Source of the DNA: Planctomycetaceae bacterium
Lineage (GTDB): Bacteria > Planctomycetota > Phycisphaerae > Phycisphaerales > SM1A02
Length of the DNA stretch: 11,390 nucleotides
Assembly (NCBI GenBank): GCA_027488265.1
Contig: JAIYCA010000359.1
Span: 1 to 11,390, forward strand
Reading direction: 5' to 3'
How positions within the stretch are numbered: position 1 is the stretch's first letter; every line of letters starts with the position of its first letter. Both the position numbers and the translations under genes were made by a program. Positions 5,975 to 11,390 of this stretch are shown in pieces. The notes beneath the pieces are model-generated. The model made no database searches, had not been told where the DNA came from, and saw only the letters and a list, made by a program, of their open reading frames with translations.

Positions 5975-7759
5975 TCAGCCTGAGAAGTGTTCCGAGGACC
6001 GATCTGGTCCGAAGTTGATTTGGTCCTTGCCAAGTCGTTTCGCTTCGAGGGCGCGTTTGTCCGCGAGCGCGATAAGTTCGTCGGCATTCGCCGCATCCCA
6101 GGGGAACAGCGCGCAGCCGGCAGAAATGGTGACTGGTCCGGGGCCCGAGTCGGCGAGGAGTGGTAACTGGAGCCGCCGCACCGCCGCTCGGCAGCGCTCA
6201 GCAATTTCCTCGACGTTTTCAGGAACACCCGAGCCGCCGCGCCGTGGAGGATTGGGATCGCAGAAGAGAACGACGAATTCGTCTCCGCCCATGCGGAACA
6301 CAAGGTCGCCTGCGCGAATGGAGTCGCGAAGCGCCGCGATGGATTCGCGAAGTACTTCATCGCCGGCAGCGTGTCCGTATCGGTCGTTGTAGAGTTTGAA
6401 GTCGTCGATGTCGAAGTACATCAAACTGACGCGGCGACGTTCCGCGCGAGCACGCTCAATGATCGTCGGCAAGAGATTCGCAAATGCGCGCCGATTGAGT
6501 GCGCCTGTGAGTTCGTCGACCGTTGCGAGGCGATGAAGTTCGAGATGAGACTCCTCGAAATCAAGCCATTCGGCGAGCCAAATGGCCCACGAAGCGAGTC
6601 GCGCCGCGTCGATCGTTCGTGACAGCAAGATGCCGTGATGTGTCCGCGCGCCGAGCACTGGTGCTTCATGCACGTCGACACGATCACGCGCGATGGCAGT
6701 TTCTTCGCCTGGCCGTGGTGGGGTTGCGAGCCGAACATCTTGCGTTTTCAGCGCGTGACGAATGAGTACGAGCGCGACCTCACGAACCGAAGTGCGGTCG
6801 CGCAGCGCGCGGAGAAGTGCGCGATCTTTCAGCGCGATGATTTCGTCGACGCGCGTTGGATCAATGGGCGATGCCGAAAGTTGATTCGCGGGGGAAGGCG
6901 CGGATGAACTTGGTGGAGAGGAGTTGGATGTCGGTGTTGCGTGCGATGCTCCAGTGGTTTTCCCTGCGCCGCTTGCTGAAGTGGTCGCCGAAGCGATCGC
7001 CGGATTGTTCGATGACGGCGTTGCGCGCACTGCTGGTCGTGGGGTTGCCATTGGTGCTTCTCGCGACAAGTCGGGTGTTCGCTGAGGGGTCGAGCCAGCG
7101 TTCTTGAGCACGTGGTCGCGCGTGTTGTCACCCGTATTGTCGGGCGCTCGCTCCGTCGGTCGCGAGACGTTGTGGTCGTCTGAAACCTTCTGTTCTGGCA
7201 ACTTGAATTCAGCCTCGAGCGGCGACTCCGGATGCGCGTGCGCGTTGGCTCGGGCGCGAGCGATCATCGAATCAACCACGCGCGCGGAATCGTTGCGACG
7301 GAACGTTTCGATGTCGAGTTCAGATCCGTCCGCATGCTTCGTGCGGGGGGGATCGGTGAGTCCGAGCGGCAAGAAAACTTCGATGAGATCCTCGGCCGTG
7401 GCGGGCAACGGAATGGTGTCTTCGAATCCATCGGCGATCGCCGCCGCGCTTTGCTCGTCGCCGCGCGGATAGAGAAGCACCACCGCGACGGATTTGTCGG
7501 CGCTCTCGATCGCACGCAGCGCATCTTCCGACGCGTAGCCGTCGGCGCCCGCGAGAATCGCAACGGCCGCGATCGGCTCACGATCTCCAGCGATCCCGAT
7601 ATCGGCGATCGCTTCGAAGAGGTTCGGCGACTCGGAAACCGCATCGATGTGTTTGCGAGCGATCGACGCGAACTCGCGAATCTCATGCGAACTACCAACA
7701 ACGAGCAAACGTCCGCGGGGACGGCGCCGAGGAGTCGGTGTTGTCGGTTGAGCGCTCAT
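5975..7759 (-). CDS. Diguanylate cyclase with degenerate receiver-like N-terminus and long disordered linker
   Basis: This 594-residue protein ends in a GGDEF domain (about 409-583) that should make cyclic di-GMP from two GTP. The entry motif LATVDELTGALNRRAF (411-426), the metal Asp450 in YFDIDDFK, DRYGHAAGDE (459-468) and an intact GGDEF (491-495) are all there. An RxxD inhibitory site (RAGD, 482-485) stands exactly five residues before GGDEF, so product feedback is expected. The N-terminus (about 16-130) reads as alternating strands and helices like a receiver domain, but the expected phospho-acceptor strand is AAVAILAGADGY with no clear acidic-pocket pattern. Residues about 190-298 are Ser/Thr/Pro/Ala-rich and probably disordered; about 303-408 may be a degenerate GAF-like sensor. 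No membrane helix is seen. The ATG overlaps the stop of the upstream gene by 4 nt, so the two are coupled. Confidence 0.92.
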   Translation of the reverse strand: MSAQPTTPTPRRRPRGRLLVVGSSHEIREFASIARKHIDAVSESPNLFEAIADIGIAGDREPIAAVAILAGADGYASEDALRAIESADKSVAVVLLYPRGDEQSAAAIADGFEDTIPLPATAEDLIEVFLPLGLTDPPRTKHADGSELDIETFRRNDSARVVDSMIARARANAHAHPESPLEAEFKLPEQKVSDDHNVSRPTERAPDNTGDNTRDHVLKNAGSTPQRTPDLSREAPMATPRPAVRATPSSNNPAIASATTSASGAGKTTGASHATPTSNSSPPSSSAPSPANQLSASPIDPTRVDEIIALKDRALLRALRDRTSVREVALVLIRHALKTQDVRLATPPRPGEETAIARDRVDVHEAPVLGARTHHGILLSRTIDAARLASWAIWLAEWLDFEESHLELHRLATVDELTGALNRRAFANLLPTIIERARAERRRVSLMYFDIDDFKLYNDRYGHAAGDEVLRESIAALRDSIRAGDLVFRMGGDEFVVLFCDPNPPRRGGSGVPENVEEIAERCRAAVRRLQLPLLADSGPGPVTISAGCALFPWDAANADELIALADKRALEAKRLGKDQINFGPDRSSEHFSG

Positions 7760-8502
7760 CGGTCGCCCCCATCCGGTGAGCCATGTTGGCCTCGATGTGG
7801 GCCTCGTTGAGGGCCTCGATGTGGCGAGGAGGGTGGGAGGTCTTCGCGCGGTTGTTCGTCCATCAGCATCGCGATCTCTTCACGTGTGATGCGAACTGCG
7901 CTTGGCGCTGGTTCTTCCTCGCCGTCGAGACCGTCGTCGCTTTCCGAGTTGCCGCCGAATCGCCGCTCAATTTCGTCGAGTTCTCGCGCATCGAGGTCCG
8001 CGCTTGCTTCGAGAAACTCTGTGCCTTCCGCGATCTTGAGCAGCGGTGGTTCGTGTCGGAGCGAGGCCACGTCGCGCCCCGAGTCCAACTTCGGCTCGAG
8101 GATTGCGTGTGCCGCAGACGAAGCGGTCGTGCCGTCTGCGCTCAAGTCGTGGCGTGGTTGGGCGGCAGCGATCAAGACCGCGAGCTCGCCGTGGAAAACC
8201 CACGTTGAAACATGAGGCAGTCGGTTGCGAATGGCGTTGAAGAGCGGGCTGAGATCTTGGATGTCGACTTCCGCGGCGACAAACGCAGTGGAGGCCCCAG
8301 AACCCGGTGTTCGAGCATTCACCTCCCGCCAGACAACAGCCGCCATCGCGAAGAGCGGATGACCGATAAGTTCCACTTCACAGTTGGAGTTGTGTATGGA
8401 CTCGCGCAGTGAAGGCGACATCACGCCGTCCGAAGGGACGAGCAAGATGGCGTGCGTATGTCCCCGCAGCACAGAAAGCGGGGTTTGAGTCTGGACCTTC
8501 AC
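7756..8502 (-). CDS. Uncharacterised protein coupled to the diguanylate cyclase
   Basis: I do not recognise this 248-residue protein. Residues about 16-114 look like a small alpha/beta, receiver-like fold: strand HAILLVPSD (17-25), strand CEVELIG (41-47), strand TAFVAAEVD (72-80), helix LSPLFNAIRNRLP (84-96), strand STWVFHG (99-105) and strand ELAVLIAAA (106-114), with no obvious phospho-Asp. A polar middle follows, then an acidic stretch (187-198), a short predicted helix ITREEIAMLMDEQ (205-217) and a Pro/His/Arg/Gly tail made of tetrapeptide repeats (227-239). The start is GTG 8502, supported by GAGGAG (8511-8516) 8 nt upstream. The stop overlaps the ATG of the cyclase gene (ATGA), so the two are one translational unit and this protein probably modulates or localises the cyclase (inference). 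Confidence 0.8.
   Translation of the reverse strand: MKVQTQTPLSVLRGHTHAILLVPSDGVMSPSLRESIHNSNCEVELIGHPLFAMAAVVWREVNARTPGSGASTAFVAAEVDIQDLSPLFNAIRNRLPHVSTWVFHGELAVLIAAAQPRHDLSADGTTASSAAHAILEPKLDSGRDVASLRHEPPLLKIAEGTEFLEASADLDARELDEIERRFGGNSESDDGLDGEEEPAPSAVRITREEIAMLMDEQPREDLPPSSPHRGPQRGPHRGQHGSPDGGDR
7788..7823. repeat. 12-bp tandem repeat (3 units) encoding a tetrapeptide repeat
   Basis: Three contiguous units read GGCCTCGATGTG (7788-7799), GGCCTCGTTGAG (7800-7811) and GGCCTCGATGTG (7812-7823); the first and third are identical. On the minus strand they encode the repeating PHRG/PQRG of the uncharacterised protein's C-terminus. The 12-base period keeps the frame when units are gained or lost. 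Confidence 0.85.
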
Positions 8503-8510
8503 GATTCGGA

Positions 8511-8516
8511 CTCCTC
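8511..8516 (-). promoter_or_regulatory. Shine-Dalgarno GAGGAG for the GTG start at 8502
   Basis: On the minus strand GAGGAG lies 8 nt before GTG 8502 and is the main reason for accepting a GTG start for the uncharacterised protein. Confidence 0.7.
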
Positions 8517-8686
8517 GTACTGGCGTATCAAGTCGAATCTAGCACCTGATTTCGCAGAAGCCCGTCGAAGCGGTCCAGCACACGGCAAATGAGGGAATTG
8601 GGACGCTCCCCGACCGAGTTTTGGCGGGGGATACACGGCCTTTGGACGGGGCGTGGTGGCATGCGTCCAAGGGAGTTCGGGTTACC

Positions 8687-8734
8687 GCTGCCTTGAGGGC
8701 TGCCCTGAGTGCTGCCTCGCAGGCTGGCTTGAAG
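8687..8734. repeat. Degenerate 12-bp tandem repeat (4 units), apparently non-coding
   Basis: Units: GCTGCCTTGAGG (8687-8698), GCTGCCCTGAGT (8699-8710), GCTGCCTCGCAG (8711-8722), GCTGGCTTGAAG (8723-8734). All begin GCTG(C/G)C. It lies between the divergent cyclase operon and rpsR, about 75 bases upstream of the candidate rpsR -35. Read in frame it would give an Ala/Leu-rich peptide, but no credible start or ribosome-binding site accompanies it. Confidence 0.6.
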
Positions 8735-8786
8735 GCCTCGCGTTGCGTGGCTTGGCGAAAGCGCGCGTGAGGTCGAACCATTGGCT

Positions 8787-8805
8787 CATGCGGACTTCGC
8801 GCATG
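8787..8805. promoter_or_regulatory. Perfect 6-bp inverted repeat just upstream of the rpsR promoter
   Basis: CATGCG (8787-8792) and CGCATG (8800-8805) flank a 7-base spacer and end 3 bases before the TTGGCT -35. The position suits an operator, but 6-bp arms can arise by chance in GC-rich DNA. Confidence 0.3.
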
Positions 8806-8808
8806 CCC

Positions 8809-8837
8809 TTGGCTGTTGGGGGCGGCTTTGGTATCTT
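8809..8837 (+). promoter_or_regulatory. Candidate sigma70-type promoter of rpsR
   Basis: TTGGCT (8809-8814) and TATCTT (8832-8837) are separated by exactly 17 bases. Transcription would start near 8843 and give a leader of about 110 nt before the rpsR ATG. This is the best-matching promoter in the intergenic region, in the right place and orientation. Confidence 0.45.
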
Positions 8838-8849
8838 CATCGACCCGTC

Positions 8850-8885
8850 GCCCACGGCAGTCGTGGGCACACCCCCGTTGAGGGG
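8850..8885 (+). promoter_or_regulatory. Two adjacent hairpins in the rpsR mRNA leader
   Basis: GCCCACG (8850-8856) pairs perfectly with CGTGGGC (8862-8868) around loop GCAGT. Four bases later CCCC (8873-8876) pairs with GGGG (8882-8885) around GTTGA. Both fall in the predicted 5' untranslated leader, and neither is followed by a T-run, so this is not an attenuator. Ribosomal protein genes, rpsR included, are often autoregulated through leader structures that mimic rRNA. Whether this is a known S6:S18-type element or something different cannot be decided by eye. Confidence 0.45.
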
Positions 8886-8952
8886 CATCCAAGACCTCAT
8901 CGAGCGCAGCGAGTCTGCTTGTTCGTTCGATGCACGCACCAGGACAGCACAC

Positions 8953-9192
8953 ATGAGCCAGTTCCAGACCCAGACCCCGACCGCGCAGTTCCGTCTCAAG
9001 GAGGGCGTCGAAGGCCGCCTCTTCGTTGATTACCGCTCGGTGGAAGATCTGCGTCGACTTATGACTCCAAACGGCAAGATCTACTCGCGCAAGCGCACTG
9101 GCCTCTCGGCACAGCAGCAGGCACAGGTCGCTCAGGCGATCAAGCGCGCGCGCTTCATGGCACTCCTGCCGTACACCAGCGCGACGATGTGA
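8953..9192 (+). CDS. rpsR: 30S ribosomal protein bS18
   Basis: This 79-residue protein is bS18, which binds with bS6 to the platform of the small ribosomal subunit. The core is unmistakable: VDYRSVEDLRRLMTPNGKI (25-43), RKRTGLSAQQQAQVAQAIK (46-64), then RARFMALLPY (65-74). No cysteines are present, so this is the zinc-independent form. The frame opens earlier, but ATG 8953 is chosen because the family length is about 75-80 residues and AGGA (8941-8944) lies 8 nt upstream. The N-terminal 20 residues are Gln/Thr-rich and variable, as usual. Unlike the common rpsF-ssb-rpsR-rplI arrangement, the gene stands alone between divergent and convergent neighbours, with its own promoter, leader and terminator. 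Confidence 0.95.
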   Translation: MSQFQTQTPTAQFRLKEGVEGRLFVDYRSVEDLRRLMTPNGKIYSRKRTGLSAQQQAQVAQAIKRARFMALLPYTSATM

Positions 9193-9228
9193 TTGGGATC
9201 ATGTGATTCCAAGCATGTGACTGCATCG
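9187..9228 (+). repeat. Three 14-bp-spaced direct repeats across the rpsR stop codon
   Basis: ATGTGATT occurs at 9187-9194 and 9201-9208, and ATGTGACT at 9215-9222, with an exact 14-base period. The first copy contains the rpsR stop. The block lies between the stop and the terminator; no function is evident. Confidence 0.5.
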
Positions 9229-9244
9229 CAGCCGAAGAACTACC

Positions 9245-9281
9245 ACCTGCGGACGTTTCGCGCGTCCGCAGGTTTCTTTTT
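9245..9281 (+). terminator. Intrinsic terminator of rpsR
   Basis: A perfect 11-bp stem, ACCTGCGGACG (9245-9255) with CGTCCGCAGGT (9263-9273), closes loop TTTCGCG and is followed at once by TTCTTTTT (9274-9281). It begins 52 bases after the rpsR stop. On the minus strand the trailing sequence is only weakly T-rich, so its use by the convergent TPR gene is uncertain. Confidence 0.92.
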
Positions 9282-9310
9282 GCAATCGATGTGTGTAATC
9301 CTTCCCAGCC

Positions 9311-10657
9311 TTATGCGAGGCGAAGAGCGCGCAGCGCGCGTTTCCACCAGAGCAGCGTACGCAGCTTCTTCAGCCCCATGTCGGTCGGGTGAGCCGCGCG
9401 ACCACGCGCAAGCCACGCCTCGGCGACATTCAACTCGCCGCGATGGATCGAGAGCAGCGCCAGATTGTGAAGCGCGTCGATCGAGCCAGGAACGAGCCGA
9501 AGAAGCCGCCGCGCACGAGCGCGACCTTCTCGGAAATCCCCCTGTGCGAGAGCCAAGCGCGCACCAAGTCGCATGACTTCCGCATCGTCGCAGTGCGTAC
9601 GGCGGATGTCTTTGCCGAATCGCGCGATGAAAATGCGTACGGCTTCATCCGTCAATCCACAGTCGAGGTACGCGCGCGCGAGTTCGATCGCGTCAATGCG
9701 ATCGATGTTGACGCCTGGACGGTCGAGCGGCCGCTCGGCGAACTCTTTCGCGAGGACCTCGCGGGCTTTCGCGCGTTCTCCGCGTGCGAGCCCAACAAGA
9801 GCGGCTTCGTAGACGAGCCCAGGAAGATCTTTCGCAAGCCGTGCGCCGATCTCTGTGTGACGCGCCGCGCGCACCAAATCTTGTCGACGCCGCATGGCTC
9901 GGGCGAGAAGGAGATGGAGACGCGGATTCGAAGGCTCCGTGCGCGCGAGTTGTTCCAAGACCTGCGTTGCTTCAGCGTTCCGTCCGGCCGCGAGATGGAT
10001 GCGCGCCGCTTCGATCGCAATCGCTGGCTGAAGGCCTCCGCGTCGGAATTCTTCCGAGAGGAGCGTCGCAGTTTCCTCCGCGCGATCGGCAAGACAAAGG
10101 ACGCGCGCGAGTTCGACGCGGGCGCCGATGAGCGACGGCCCCTCCGCAATCGCGCGTCGATAGCAATGCTCCGCGCGCTTCAAATCGCCGCGTGCAAGCA
10201 AACTTCGCGCGATCTCGAGGTGCGACGTCGCGGGGCGCTCGATCGAATGAAGCGCGAGGTAGTACGCAGTCTCTGCTTCCTCATGGCGACCGGCGAGTGC
10301 GAGCGAGCGGATGAGCATCGAAACCGCGGTCTCGCACTTTGGATCAACCTTGAGCGTTGACTCCAACGCGGTAGCGGCTTCTGGGTGACGATTGAGCTTC
10401 GCAAGGACGAGGCCTTCCGCGAGGCGCGGGTCGCGCGCGGTGGGCAGGAGCGAACCACTCTGGCGATAGAGTTGGAGCGCCTCGTCGAGTTTTCCGATCG
10501 CTTCGAGCGTCCAGCCGAGGTTGAGCATCCAATCGCCACGTGTCGGGTCACTCGCAACAGCCGCGCGAAGTTCGCGCTCTGCATCCACGAGACGACCTTG
10601 ACGCAGCATTTCGCGCGCCCGATTCGCGTGATGTTCACCTTTACGTGCGTCGGCCAT
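9311..10657 (-). CDS. Tetratricopeptide-repeat protein
   Basis: This 448-residue all-helical protein is built from TPR units. The helix-breaking Pro/Asp-Pro positions recur every 34 residues: 38, 72, 106, 140/141, 174, 208, 242, then 310, and at the end 390 and 424, giving roughly ten to twelve repeats over nearly the whole length. Typical TPR residues are seen, for example NLGWTLEAIGKLDEALQLYRQ (46-66) and EIARSLLARGDLKRAEHCYRRAI (148-170). There is no signal peptide, membrane helix or added catalytic domain, so it is probably a cytoplasmic protein-binding scaffold. The C-terminus is strongly basic (KKLRTLLWWKRALRALRLA). ATG 10657 is the first start in the frame; it lacks a clear Shine-Dalgarno. 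The partner and pathway cannot be told. It is convergent with rpsR and divergent from fumarase. Confidence 0.88.
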   Translation of the reverse strand: MADARKGEHHANRAREMLRQGRLVDAERELRAAVASDPTRGDWMLNLGWTLEAIGKLDEALQLYRQSGSLLPTARDPRLAEGLVLAKLNRHPEAATALESTLKVDPKCETAVSMLIRSLALAGRHEEAETAYYLALHSIERPATSHLEIARSLLARGDLKRAEHCYRRAIAEGPSLIGARVELARVLCLADRAEETATLLSEEFRRGGLQPAIAIEAARIHLAAGRNAEATQVLEQLARTEPSNPRLHLLLARAMRRRQDLVRAARHTEIGARLAKDLPGLVYEAALVGLARGERAKAREVLAKEFAERPLDRPGVNIDRIDAIELARAYLDCGLTDEAVRIFIARFGKDIRRTHCDDAEVMRLGARLALAQGDFREGRARARRLLRLVPGSIDALHNLALLSIHRGELNVAEAWLARGRAAHPTDMGLKKLRTLLWWKRALRALRLA

Positions 10658-10830
10658 AGTCCGTCGTGTGTTGAGCGATGGGTGGAGTGCAGAGAATACG
10701 TCGGAACGCTCGCGGCGACGAGAGGAATCGACCGAAACGCGCGGTCAACGCGACTTTCCGCTTCGTTATAGTTCCCGACTTCCCTTTGAAGCCGCGCGGT
10801 GCGCGTGAGGGAACTTTCGAAAGGCAACCT
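10658..10830. promoter_or_regulatory. Divergent promoter region between the TPR gene and fumarase
   Basis: The 173-base gap must serve both genes. On the plus strand TATAGT (10767-10772) is a good -10-like hexamer about 60 bases before the fumarase ATG, but its -35 position is poor (GGTCAA/GTCAAC at 10744-10750). On the minus strand TATTCT (10698-10693) is -10-like for the TPR gene, also without a good -35. AAGG (10821-10824) six bases before ATG 10831 is the fumarase ribosome-binding site. Confidence 0.3.
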
Positions 10831-11390
10831 ATGGCCACTGCACCCGTCACCTCCTCCAAGACATCAAAGGCCCCTCAGAAGTCCGCGAGGAATTCCCCGC
10901 AGAAGTCCTCGCAGAAGTCCTCGCGGAAGTCCTCGCCACGCGCAGCGGCCTCGAGCGCTGATTCCAGCGTGACGGGCAACGCGGATCTCCGCCGCGAAAC
11001 CGACTCGATGGGCGAGATGTTCGTGCCGGCCGACGCGCTCTATGGCGCGACGACGCAGCGCGCTGTGCTCAACTTTCCCGTGTCGTTTCGGCCGATTCCG
11101 CAGGCGCAAATCGAAGCGCACATTCTCTTGAAGAAGTGCTGCGCCGAGGCGAACGCGGAGTTGGGCGAACTCGCGAAAGACAAGGCCGCGGCGATCGTGG
11201 CAGCGTGTGATCAGTTGCTCGCGGAGTTCGCGCAGCCCGCGCCATTCGGCCTGCCGCATCCCCGCATGCGTCACTTCCCGATCGACGTCTTCCAGACGGG
11301 CTCGGGAACCTCGACCAACATGAACGTGAACGAGGTGGTCGCGAACGTCGCGAGCCAGCGCGCGGGTAAGGCGATCGGCTCGAAGGACCC
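10831..11390 (+). CDS. fumC: Class II fumarate hydratase, N-terminal part (3' truncated) with Lys/Ser-rich extension
   Basis: The frame is open from ATG 10831 to the window edge (186 full codons). From residue 54 it is a class II fumarase: RRETDSMGEMFVPADALYGATTQRAVLNF (54-82), LLKKCCAEAN (99-108) and the substrate-binding segment DVFQTGSGTSTNMNVNEVVAN (152-172). The enzyme hydrates fumarate to malate in the TCA cycle. GSGTSTNMN and VPADALYGATTQR favour fumarase over aspartase, argininosuccinate lyase or adenylosuccinate lyase, but aspartase shares much of this and the distinguishing C-terminal part is missing. Family members normally start at about the RxExDSMG stretch. Here about 50 extra residues, rich in Lys, Ser, Gln and Ala, precede it. 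AAGG sits 6 nt before ATG 10831, and no other start lies between it and the conserved domain, so the extension appears genuine. Confidence 0.9.
   Translation, partial: MATAPVTSSKTSKAPQKSARNSPQKSSQKSSRKSSPRAAASSADSSVTGNADLRRETDSMGEMFVPADALYGATTQRAVLNFPVSFRPIPQAQIEAHILLKKCCAEANAELGELAKDKAAAIVAACDQLLAEFAQPAPFGLPHPRMRHFPIDVFQTGSGTSTNMNVNEVVANVASQRAGKAIGSKD
10876..10935 (+). repeat. 12-bp tandem repeat (5 units) encoding QKSS-type tetrapeptides in fumarase
   Basis: Units: CAGAAGTCCGCG, AGGAATTCCCCG, CAGAAGTCCTCG, CAGAAGTCCTCG, CGGAAGTCCTCG (each 12 bases, from 10876). They encode QKSA-RNSP-QKSS-QKSS-RKSS at residues 16-35. Units 3 and 4 are identical and unit 5 differs by one base, which suggests recent duplication. 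Confidence 0.9.

Larger units (their letters stand above)
8503..8952. other. 450-bp divergent intergenic region upstream of rpsR and the cyclase operon
   Basis: No convincing gene lies here. Open frames on both strands have erratic composition (many Cys, His, Trp) and run through the probable rpsR promoter. The region holds, left to right: GAGGAG ribosome-binding site for the GTG-start gene (8511-8516, minus); a CCCCG/CGGGG inverted repeat (8608-8612 / 8625-8629); a four-unit degenerate 12-bp repeat (8687-8734); a perfect CATGCG/CGCATG inverted repeat (8787-8792 / 8800-8805); the candidate rpsR promoter (8809-8837); and two adjacent hairpins in the rpsR leader (8850-8885). A promoter for the minus-strand pair should also be here, but I cannot point to one. 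Confidence 0.6.

Noticed and set aside
8642..8770. Short plus-strand frame with Ala/Leu-rich peptide across the 12-bp repeat
   Set aside because: Only a TTG start is available, with no ribosome-binding site; the apparent helix is a by-product of the repeat.
8770..8782. GGTCGAACC as a tRNA T-arm
   Set aside because: No acceptor, D or anticodon arm can be drawn around it on either strand.
8539..8952. 137-residue minus-strand frame in the rpsR upstream region
   Set aside because: Many Cys, His and Pro residues with no fold pattern; it would cross the rpsR promoter and leader hairpins. The Ala-rich stretch comes from the 12-bp repeat.
9389..10360. 323-residue plus-strand open frame antisense to the TPR gene
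   Set aside because: Composition is Arg/Glu-rich shadow and the opposite strand has clear 34-residue TPR periodicity; long antisense frames are common at this GC content.
10876..10935. CRISPR-like array
   Set aside because: Units are contiguous 12-mers without spacers and lie in frame inside fumarase; the same reasoning applies to the other two 12-bp blocks.

Overview
The window looks like chromosomal housekeeping DNA from a GC-rich, peptidoglycan-making, Gram-negative-type bacterium. My best guess is the Planctomycetota (Phycisphaerae-like). This is an inference from the protein flavour, the many unrecognised proteins and the unusual gene order; it rests on no rRNA or database match. There are nine complete protein genes and two truncated at the window edges. 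I see no rRNA, tRNA, CRISPR array, transposase, phage gene or recognisable defence system.

Layout: (1) 1-1247, plus strand: the last 35 codons of a probable FtsW-type glycosyltransferase overlap murG by 4 nt, so this is the end of a division/cell-wall cluster. (2) 1379-2434, minus: an M42 metallo-aminopeptidase, convergent with murG and divergent from the next gene. (3) 2516-4907, plus: a tightly overlapping three-gene operon of YgfZ/GcvT-like protein, a 70-residue single-pass membrane protein and HMG-CoA lyase. (4) 4832-5815, minus: a calcineurin-like metallophosphoesterase whose 3' end overlaps the HMG-CoA lyase gene tail-to-tail by 76 nt. (5) 5975-8502, minus: a translationally coupled pair, an unrecognised 248-residue protein followed by a diguanylate cyclase. 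(6) 8953-9192, plus: a solitary rpsR (bS18) with a plausible promoter, a structured leader and a strong intrinsic terminator. (7) 9311-10657, minus: a long TPR protein. (8) 10831-end, plus: the 5' part of class II fumarase, carrying an unusual Lys/Ser-rich N-terminal extension built from a 12-bp tandem repeat.

Functionally the window mixes cell-wall synthesis, peptide turnover, Fe-S cluster maintenance, leucine/ketone-body catabolism, c-di-GMP signalling, translation and the TCA cycle, with no overall theme. The parts most worth a second look are the uncharacterised protein/diguanylate cyclase pair (both proteins start with receiver-like folds without an obvious phospho-acceptor), the hairpins in the rpsR leader, the fumarase extension, and 12-bp degenerate tandem repeats at three separate places in under 4 kb. 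I found no convincing evidence for a wholly new multi-gene system.
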